Source of the DNA: Thermodesulfobacteriota bacterium
Lineage (GTDB): Bacteria > Desulfobacterota > S145-22
Length of the DNA stretch: 18,843 bases
Direction of reading: 5' to 3'
Assembly: GCA_024763435.1 (NCBI GenBank)
Contig: JANTFN010000007.1
Coordinates: forward strand, 1 to 18,843
Of this stretch, positions 14,027 through 18,843 are shown one piece after another. The position numbers and the translations under genes were made by a program. How positions within the stretch are numbered: the stretch's first letter is position 1; every line of letters begins with the position of its first letter. The notes under the pieces were generated by a model. That model was not told the DNA's origin and did no database searches. It worked only from the letters and a program-made list of their open reading frames with translations.

Positions 14027-14590
14027 ATGGTCCTTCTGATTATTTTTGGCATTATTGTCCTCATCATCGTTGCGGTTATTGGATGGATCATTGCCGCCTA
14101 TAACGGCCTCGTCCGCCTCCGGAATCTTGTCGAAGAAGGATGGAGTGGCATTGATGTTCAGCTCAAAAGGCGCGCGGACCTTATCCCGAACCTCATTGAG
14201 ACCGTCAAGGGGTATATGACCCACGAGCGGGAACTCCTTGAAAAGGTGACGGAGCTTCGCTCAAAGAGCATGAAGGCCGAAAATATCGGGGAAAAGGCGC
14301 AGCTTGCGGGGGCCTTGTCCCGGTCTCTTGCCAATATTATGGCCGTGGCAGAGGGCTACCCGGACCTGAAGGCCAATCAGAATTTTCTCGACCTTCAGGA
14401 GCAACTGGCCAAGATTGAGGATGAAATCCAGTTGTCCCGGCGGTATTACAACGGGACGGCGCGGAACATGAATATCAAGGTTGAATCCTTTCCCAGTAAT
14501 ATCATTGCGAACACGTTTCATTTCAAAAAAGCCGAATATTTCGAGATTGAAGATGAAGCAGACAAAAAAGCCCCGAAGGTCAGCTTTTAA
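14027..14590 (+). CDS. lemA: LemA family protein
   Basis: Single-pass membrane protein with an extracytoplasmic three- or four-helix bundle, 187 residues from this start. Hydrophobic N-terminal segment (residues 2-24) ending in IAAYNGLVRLRN, then EEGWSGIDVQLKRRADLIPN, the LemA signature (N..V...W..IDVQLKRR.DLIPNLV), and later QEQLAKIEDEIQLSRRYYNG and the FPSNIIA segment. ATG 14027 is chosen because AAGGAG (14014-14019) lies 7 nt upstream. The in-frame TTG at 13991 has no SD and adds a charged leader. Cotranscribed with the DUF2207 protein, a widespread pairing. Molecular role is unsettled. Confidence 0.93.
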   Translation: MVLLIIFGIIVLIIVAVIGWIIAAYNGLVRLRNLVEEGWSGIDVQLKRRADLIPNLIETVKGYMTHERELLEKVTELRSKSMKAENIGEKAQLAGALSRSLANIMAVAEGYPDLKANQNFLDLQEQLAKIEDEIQLSRRYYNGTARNMNIKVESFPSNIIANTFHFKKAEYFEIEDEADKKAPKVSF

Positions 14591-14634
14591 TCTTCCCAGG
14601 CAAATTCTTTCGCATATAAAATGAGGGGGATGTC

Positions 14635-16533
14635 ATGAAACGACGCACGTTTTTCATTCTCATTTTCTCAATCGTTTTTACTCTAACCGCTGGATTTTTA
14701 AGCAGTGCTGAAGCCGCTCAGTCCGAAAGAATTCTTGATTTCAAGAGCCTCATCCGTGTCCATCAAAACGGGAGTATGACGGTTTCGGAAACGATCAGGG
14801 TTTTTTGTGCCGGCAGAAACATCCGTCATGGAATTTACCGCGATTTTCCCACAACCTACAGGGGGCCCCACGGAAATGCCTTCAAGGTATCCTTTCACGT
14901 CCTCAGGGTCCTGCGGGACGGCGCTTCTGAATCGTATCATTTTAAATCTTTATCCAACGGCATACGGGTTTATATCGGCAAGAAGAAGGTTTTTGTGCCC
15001 CATGGCATCCATACCTATACCCTCGTTTATAAAACGGATCGCCAGTTGGGCTTCTTCAAGGATCATGACGAATTGTACTGGAACGTCACGGGAAACGGGT
15101 GGCGTTTTCTCATAGAACACGCGTCCGCAACCGTGGTTCTGCCGCCGGGCGCCAGGATAACACAGAAGACCGCCTATACCGGGTTCAAAGGGGCCCGGGG
15201 CGCGGATTATACCTCGGGAACCGACAATAATGGAAATGTAACCTTCGAAACGACACGGCCCCTGAGACCGAGAGAGGGGATCAGTATTGTTGTTGCCTGG
15301 CCCAAGGGGGTTGTGCATGAACCGACTCAGCGAGATAAGATGATGTATTTCCTGCGGGATAACGCGAGCCTTATCGCGGCATTTTGCGGGCTGGTCATCC
15401 TGTTCCTCTATTATCTCGTGGCCTGGATCAAGGTGGGCAAAGACCCTGAAAAGGGAACGATTATCCCCCGGTTTCACCCGCCCGAGGGATTTTCTCCTGC
15501 CGCTGTCCGGTTTGTTATACAGATGGGGTTTGATCACAAGGCCCTCGCCGTTGCCATTGTGGATATGGCGGTCAAAGGGGCCCTCACGATCATTCAGGAT
15601 GATGACAAGGTGTTTACACTGCACAGGGTTTCGGAAGGCAAAACAAAATTATCCGGCGGGGAACAAAAGATCCTGGATGCCCTGTTCGATTTTAGCGGAG
15701 AGATTGTCCTTAAATCCGGGAATCATCAGAAGGTTCAGGGGGCCATTAAAGCCCTGAAAAAAACCCTGGGAAGAGCGTATGAAAAAAACTATTTTTTGCG
15801 CAATACCCGATATTTCATCCCCGGTTTGGTCATAACCCTGCTTTCTCTCGGAGCGGTCATTCTTTCCGCGCGGGATATTGCTGAGGCTGGTTTTATGGCG
15901 CTTTGGCTTTCAATATGGACGGGGGGCTGTATATTGCTGCTGAAGATGGTGATTGCCGCATGGCGGGCCCGGCAAAAGGTTTTATCGTCAACCTTTTTTG
16001 CCCTGCCGTTTTTTGGCGGGGAAATCTTCGGGTTGGCCATGTTTGTTTCAGCGGTTTCGGTATCCGCCGGTTTTCTGCTCCTTCTGATTATCTTTGTAAA
16101 TCTCCTCTTTTATCACCTGCTCAAAGCCCCCACGCGGCATGGGCGAAGAATTATGGATGAGATAGAGGGCCTTAAACTTTATCTTTCAACCGCGGAAGAG
16201 GAACGCCTGAAACTGATGCATCCCCCGGATAAGACGCCTGAATTATTTGAGCGGTTTCTTCCCTATGCCATGGCCCTCGATGTGGAAAACAAATGGAGCG
16301 AAAAGTTTGAAGATGTCCTGACCAGGGCCGCGGCTGAAGGTGGATATCAGCCCGCGTGGTATCGTGGCGGACCCCTTGATTCAGTTGGATTGATGGGAAT
16401 GGCCACCGGGATTGGGAGTTCTCTCAGCAGCGCGATTGTTTCTTCTTCCGTCGCACCAGGGTCCTCCTCCGGATTTGGCGGTGGTGGTGGATCCGGCGGC
16501 GGTGGTGGTGGCGGCGGCGGTGGCGGCTGGTAA
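14635..16533 (+). CDS. DUF2207 membrane protein with Gly-rich C-terminus
   Basis: A 632-residue envelope protein. Signal peptide at 1-28 (cleavage near AEAAQS). Extracytoplasmic DUF2207 beta domain ~30-225, with FRVFxxGRNIRHGIYRDFPT-like sequence at 56-73 and LYWNVTGNGW at 147-156. A membrane helix lies at ~246-266, then a cytoplasmic segment with FHPPEGFSPAAVRFV (280-294), further helices ~393-411, 421-441 and 463-495, and a C-terminal part containing EGLKLYLSTAEEERL and YQPAWYRG. The end is a Ser/Gly stretch finishing in a run of eleven Gly and a Trp. GAGGGGG precedes ATG 14635. Glycine tails with aromatic ends are typical of this family. Function unknown. Probably acts with LemA, 44 bp upstream. 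Confidence 0.9.
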   Translation: MKRRTFFILIFSIVFTLTAGFLSSAEAAQSERILDFKSLIRVHQNGSMTVSETIRVFCAGRNIRHGIYRDFPTTYRGPHGNAFKVSFHVLRVLRDGASESYHFKSLSNGIRVYIGKKKVFVPHGIHTYTLVYKTDRQLGFFKDHDELYWNVTGNGWRFLIEHASATVVLPPGARITQKTAYTGFKGARGADYTSGTDNNGNVTFETTRPLRPREGISIVVAWPKGVVHEPTQRDKMMYFLRDNASLIAAFCGLVILFLYYLVAWIKVGKDPEKGTIIPRFHPPEGFSPAAVRFVIQMGFDHKALAVAIVDMAVKGALTIIQDDDKVFTLHRVSEGKTKLSGGEQKILDALFDFSGEIVLKSGNHQKVQGAIKALKKTLGRAYEKNYFLRNTRYFIPGLVITLLSLGAVILSARDIAEAGFMALWLSIWTGGCILLLKMVIAAWRARQKVLSSTFFALPFFGGEIFGLAMFVSAVSVSAGFLLLLIIFVNLLFYHLLKAPTRHGRRIMDEIEGLKLYLSTAEEERLKLMHPPDKTPELFERFLPYAMALDVENKWSEKFEDVLTRAAAEGGYQPAWYRGGPLDSVGLMGMATGIGSSLSSAIVSSSVAPGSSSGFGGGGGSGGGGGGGGGGGW

Positions 16534-16539
16534 AAACAA

Positions 16540-16569
16540 GGATCGAACCCGCGGCCTTTGATTCCGGAG
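16540..16569 (-). repeat. tRNA-Arg(CCG)-like 3'-half fragment, copy 1
   Basis: On the minus strand this reads anticodon-loop to T-loop (CTCCGGAATCAAAGGCCGCG then GGTTCGATCC). It matches 18774-18803 at 28 of 30 positions in the same orientation. The T-stem is no longer complementary and no 5' half exists, so it is not a functional tRNA. It starts 7 bp after the DUF2207 stop. Confidence 0.6.
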
Positions 16570-16573
16570 GCCG
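16552..16573 (+). terminator. Possible terminator formed from the tRNA-like fragment
   Basis: CGGCCT (16552-16557) pairs with AGGCCG (16568-16573) across a 10-nt loop, followed by the T-rich ATGTTCTGTTTTG. It lies 19 bp after the lemA/DUF2207 operon and could end its transcripts. The stem is only 6 bp. Confidence 0.4.
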
Positions 16574-16717
16574 ATGTTCTGTTTTGTCAGCATTGAATTT
16601 ATAGTATGCAACAAAAATCTTATGAATGCTTTACCCTGTTTTTCCCGGGTATTGTGACGGGCCACAACTGATTTATCTTCAACGCACCTGGTTATTATGA
16701 TGGTATGAATTGTAACG

Positions 16718-17662
16718 ATGGAAAAACAGTTGCTTTCTGAGAAAATAAAGAGTCTTTCTGAGGCTGTGGGAATCGATGTCGTTGGATTTGCCGAAGCCTC
16801 GGAATTTTCAGGCTACGCATTAAAGCAGCACCCGCGGCGAGACCCGAAGCTGACACTGCCGGCCGCCAGATCCATCATTGTCGCGGGAATCTATATCGGT
16901 GGCGTAACCCTGCCCGGGTGGAAAACCCCATGGATTGGCCGGATAAGCCGGTTGTTTCTCTCCGGTTTTTTTCTCGATGTCGTGAAACCGCTTGAACCTG
17001 TTGCCGGGTTATTGAAAAGCGAGGGCTACCAGGCTGAAATTTGTGACGGCTCAAAAAATGGGGGCTCTATTCTGCCTTTGAAACTGTGCGCGGTCAGGGC
17101 GGGTCTGGGGTGGCAGGGCAAGCACTCCCTGCTCATATCAAAAAAATATGGGACATTCCTGGCCCTGGGCGGAATCATCACAGACGCGCCTTTGGAATAT
17201 AACAGAGAAGAAGCGCCCAATCGATGCCGCAAATGCACCGAATGTCAGGACGCCTGCCCCGTTAAGGCCCTTACCCGGCCTCATGTGCTGACTGTGAAAA
17301 AATGTATGTCCTATTGCCTTTCAGATGAAAATCTTCCCGGGAAAGTTCAGGCCGTTATGGAAAACCGGATCGTGGACTGCGAAATATGCCAGGAGGCCTG
17401 TCCCTGGAACAGGAAACACCTTGAAAAGCCATTGGCAACAAAAATGACCGGCACCTTTCAGCAGAAAATCAGAGGTTGGGGAGACACTTTTTCCCTGACA
17501 AATCTGGCCAGGTTTTCAGAAAATCAATATAAAGACCGATTCGGCCATCTCAACGCCGACATCCCCTATCCTGTGTTTCGAAGAAATGTCCTGATCGCAC
17601 TAAAAAGAGCTGAAAGAATTTCAGCAACGACAGACCGGTCAAACAATAAGCCACATAAATAA
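16718..17662 (+). CDS. QueG-like protein with two [4Fe-4S] clusters
   Basis: A 314-residue relative of epoxyqueuosine reductase (COG1600). It has AGLGWQGKHSLLI (128-140), CRKCTECQDACPVKAL (170-185), C196 and C200, and CEICQEACPWNR (221-232), which supply cysteines for two [4Fe-4S] clusters. In QueG the segment before AGLGW carries the catalytic Asp (DTAPVLER). Here it is GGSILPLKLCAV with no Asp in my alignment, and a hydrophobic stretch at residues 77-98 (LFLSGFFLDVV) is extra. It is therefore more likely a diverged redox paralogue than a true tRNA-modifying QueG. No SD precedes ATG 16718, and the frame closes at 16706-16708, so alternatives are few. It sits between the two tRNA-like fragments. 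Confidence 0.8.
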   Translation: MEKQLLSEKIKSLSEAVGIDVVGFAEASEFSGYALKQHPRRDPKLTLPAARSIIVAGIYIGGVTLPGWKTPWIGRISRLFLSGFFLDVVKPLEPVAGLLKSEGYQAEICDGSKNGGSILPLKLCAVRAGLGWQGKHSLLISKKYGTFLALGGIITDAPLEYNREEAPNRCRKCTECQDACPVKALTRPHVLTVKKCMSYCLSDENLPGKVQAVMENRIVDCEICQEACPWNRKHLEKPLATKMTGTFQQKIRGWGDTFSLTNLARFSENQYKDRFGHLNADIPYPVFRRNVLIALKRAERISATTDRSNNKPHK

Positions 17663-17666
17663 GGAA

Positions 17667-17683
17667 TGTTGACCCAGTCAACA
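17667..17683 (+). promoter_or_regulatory. Short palindrome TGTTGAC-CCA-GTCAACA
   Basis: 7-bp perfect arms with a 3-nt centre, 4 bp after the QueG-like stop and ~45 bp before the GNAT gene. It could be an operator or a small intercistronic hairpin. No T-run follows. Confidence 0.4.
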
Positions 17684-17728
17684 CGCCTATTGAAATTTGC
17701 ATGAAGAGGCGATTGAAAGGAGGCGGAT

Positions 17729-18136
17729 ATGGACTTCAAAGTAAGCCTGGAAGACAAAATTGAACGTGATGAAGTCGTTTCGCTTTACAGGGCAAACGGC
17801 TGGTCATCGGCAGAAAAGCCGGAGCAACTCATCCCTGCGCTTAAAAATTCAGATGCCCTGGTCACCGCCAGAATCTCCGGCAAACTGGTTGGTATTGGCA
17901 ATGCCATTTCCGATGGCAGCCTTGTTGTCTATTATCCCCACCTGTTGGTTCATCCGGATCATCAGGGCAGGGGAATCGGCCGCGCCATGATGGCGCTTTT
18001 ACAGCGGAGGTATGCCGCATTTCATCAACAAATGCTGACCGCGGATGTTAAAGCGGTTGAATTTTACAAGTCTCTGGGCTTCGAGCGGGCGGGGAAAACC
18101 GTGCCCATGTGGATTTATACCGGCAACGAACATTGA
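17729..18136 (+). CDS. GNAT family N-acetyltransferase
   Basis: Acetyl-CoA-dependent acetyltransferase, 135 residues. Strand-turn-helix motif A is HLLVHPDHQGRGIGRAMMAL (71-90), with the pyrophosphate-binding Q79-G-R-G-I-G84. Motif B is AVEFYKSLGFERAG (109-122). AAAGGAGG lies 7 nt before ATG 17729, a strong site. Length and the ISGKLVGIGNAISDG segment resemble small YhbS/ElaA-like GNATs acting on small amines or protein N-termini. The acceptor is not predictable. 66 bp separate it from the QueG-like gene, and the two may be cotranscribed. Confidence 0.9.
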   Translation: MDFKVSLEDKIERDEVVSLYRANGWSSAEKPEQLIPALKNSDALVTARISGKLVGIGNAISDGSLVVYYPHLLVHPDHQGRGIGRAMMALLQRRYAAFHQQMLTADVKAVEFYKSLGFERAGKTVPMWIYTGNEH

Positions 18137-18207
18137 TGTATTCGGCAGGCCGCTACAGGGAAAATCAACAAAGTTTAAGGCGTTGTAACCCATAAAATAA
18201 GGCTCTT

Positions 18208-18357
18208 TTATGGAAATTCCGTTGCATAGAAGTATTGAAAGATGAGGCAGAAATTACCGTAGGTATTGATAACTTGGAATATTTTCATGAGGTTATGTAG
18301 TTCCGAGTTAATCCGAAGACAGGATTTGCAAAAACACTTTGACGCCCGATGTCTCAT
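18208..18357 (-). pseudogene. RelE-like toxin remnant behind the antitoxin
   Basis: ATG 18357 overlaps the antitoxin TGA by 4 bp (ATGA) and reads MRHRASKCFCKSCLRINSEL. This resembles the start of the RelE-like partners of this antitoxin family (M-K-H-R-A-S-x-x-F-W-K-x-Y-x-x-L-P-x-E), with Trp and Tyr replaced by Cys. After about residue 23 the frame no longer resembles the family and stops at 18208, 49 residues against a usual ~85-90. Operon position supports a degraded toxin. The homology itself is short and judged by eye. Confidence 0.45.
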
Positions 18358-18554
18358 AAATCCTTCAAGGTTTCTAAACGCTTCTCATCCATAGCCTCTT
18401 TTATAAGGAAATTCAATGCCCCGGACTGGGAATCTTTTTTAATCTCTTTGTCCCATATTTTATAGTCATAATCACAAAACCATTTTCTGAAATTCTCATA
18501 TTCATCTTGCGGAAGAGATTTAACCTGTTTTTCAATCTCATGTAATGCCGGCAT
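18354..18554 (-). CDS. Antitoxin of RelE/ParE-type addiction module
   Basis: A 66-residue antitoxin-like protein. From ATG 18554: MPALHEIEKQVKSLPQDEYE then NFRKWFCDYDYKIWDKEIKK, matching the common small antitoxin pattern (I-x-x-L-x-x-x-E-x-x-x-F-R-x-W-F-x-x-x-D-x-x-x-W-D-x-x-I), with the usual SGALNFLIKEAM tail that binds toxin. The ATG at 18554 is chosen over 18641 because AGGGGGC lies 8 nt upstream and family members start here. Transcribed from an extended -10 promoter at 18603-18611. Its downstream toxin looks broken, so this may be an orphan antitoxin. Confidence 0.75.
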   Translation of the reverse strand: MPALHEIEKQVKSLPQDEYENFRKWFCDYDYKIWDKEIKKDSQSGALNFLIKEAMDEKRLETLKDL

Positions 18555-18602
18555 TCTAAAGCCCCCTTGGTTTATGTTTTTCTCTTGCTTGCAAAAGATC
18601 AA

Positions 18603-18611
18603 ATTATAACA
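18603..18611 (-). promoter_or_regulatory. Extended -10 promoter of the antitoxin gene
   Basis: On the minus strand TGTTATAAT: a perfect TATAAT with the TGn extension. No good -35 lies 17 nt upstream, which extended -10 promoters tolerate. Predicted start near 18596 leaves a ~42-nt leader before ATG 18554. Confidence 0.5.
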
Positions 18612-18641
18612 GCTTTGCCAACATCCTTTTTGGACAGACAC

Positions 18642-18773
18642 GCCTCCTGTCAGCTTTCAGCTTCGATCTATTATTCAAAGCTGCAGGGACGCGGCATCTT
18701 GGAGAAATGCCCTTAAAAGAAGCGTGGGTGTTGGGGAATCGTCTTTTTTATACTGGGGATTGTTGCTATCCGG
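18642..18773. other. Gene-free stretch upstream of the antitoxin
   Basis: I see no credible coding sequence or RNA gene here. It leads into the tRNA-like fragment and the right window edge. Confidence 0.5.
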
Positions 18774-18803
18774 GGATCGAACCCGGGGCCTTTGGTTCCG
18801 GAG
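18774..18803 (-). repeat. tRNA-Arg(CCG)-like 3'-half fragment, copy 2
   Basis: Minus strand reads CTCCGGAACCAAAGGCCCCG then GGTTCGATCC. The T-arm is perfect here (CCGGG, loop TTCGATC, CCCGG, extending to 18770), but the bases 5' of the anticodon loop (ATAGT) cannot pair with ACCAA and no D-arm or 5' acceptor strand is found before the window edge. It is a tRNA 3' half, not a gene. Same orientation as copy 1, 2.2 kb away. Confidence 0.6.
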
Positions 18804-18843
18804 ACTATAGTATAAATTTTTATTATTTCGATTTTCCCAGCTT

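Noticed and set aside
14950..15624. 224-codon minus-strand frame
   Set aside because: Antisense to the DUF2207 gene, no motifs or start signals.
18216..18299. Plus-strand frame reading ...EVLKDEAEITVGIDNLEYFHEVM
   Set aside because: No start codon with SD, no family recognised, and it lies opposite the toxin-remnant frame that has operon support. One of the two must be fortuitous.
18770..18843. Complete tRNA gene at the right edge
   Set aside because: The T-arm is perfect, but the anticodon stem cannot pair and no D-arm or 5' acceptor strand occurs in the remaining sequence.

Overview
The window reads as chromosome from a mesophilic anaerobic Desulfobacterota-like bacterium (Syntrophales or a relative is my guess). 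It combines a tripartite TRAP transporter, an Fe-dependent alcohol dehydrogenase, acetoacetyl-CoA synthetase, an acyl-CoA dehydrogenase, AsmA and LemA/DUF2207 envelope proteins, and many toxin-antitoxin (TA) genes or remnants. No marker gene fixes the taxonomy. No rRNA, complete tRNA, CRISPR array or transposase gene is visible.

Layout. 1-4067 (+): a TakP/FcbT1-type TRAP solute receptor (5' end outside the window), DctQ, DctM and a group III Fe-alcohol dehydrogenase, packed as an operon for uptake and redox handling of a small organic acid or alcohol. A 14-bp hairpin sits between receptor and permease genes. 4292-6346 (+): a large AsmA-like inner-membrane protein. 6347-7465: a TA island holding an intact brnT-brnA pair with a near-consensus promoter buried in a 19-bp palindrome, flanked by two ~84-bp direct repeats, followed by a truncated higB and a higA stub. 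7466-9604 (-): a three-gene operon of DUF3783 protein, GT81-like glycosyltransferase and stand-alone receiver domain. 9605-10535: a second graveyard with a truncated PIN toxin, its headless AbrB antitoxin and a nucleotidyltransferase antitoxin remnant. A perfect 29-bp inverted repeat separates the last two.

10551-12500 and 12649-13848 (+): acetoacetyl-CoA synthetase and acyl-CoA dehydrogenase, both acyl-CoA enzymes, separated by a strong hairpin. 13939-16533 (+): a TTGACA/TAAAAT promoter driving lemA and a DUF2207 membrane protein with a poly-Gly tail. 16534-18843: a QueG-like double [4Fe-4S] protein, a GNAT acetyltransferase and a RelE-family antitoxin with a degraded toxin. This stretch is bracketed by two 30-bp copies of the 3' half of a tRNA-Arg(CCG)-like sequence in direct orientation, which may be attachment-site scars.

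The metabolic genes look like ordinary core genes. The unusual content lies in the gaps: four or five TA loci in different stages of decay, each associated with repeats or palindromes, and the DUF3783-glycosyltransferase-receiver operon, whose job I cannot name from known pathways.
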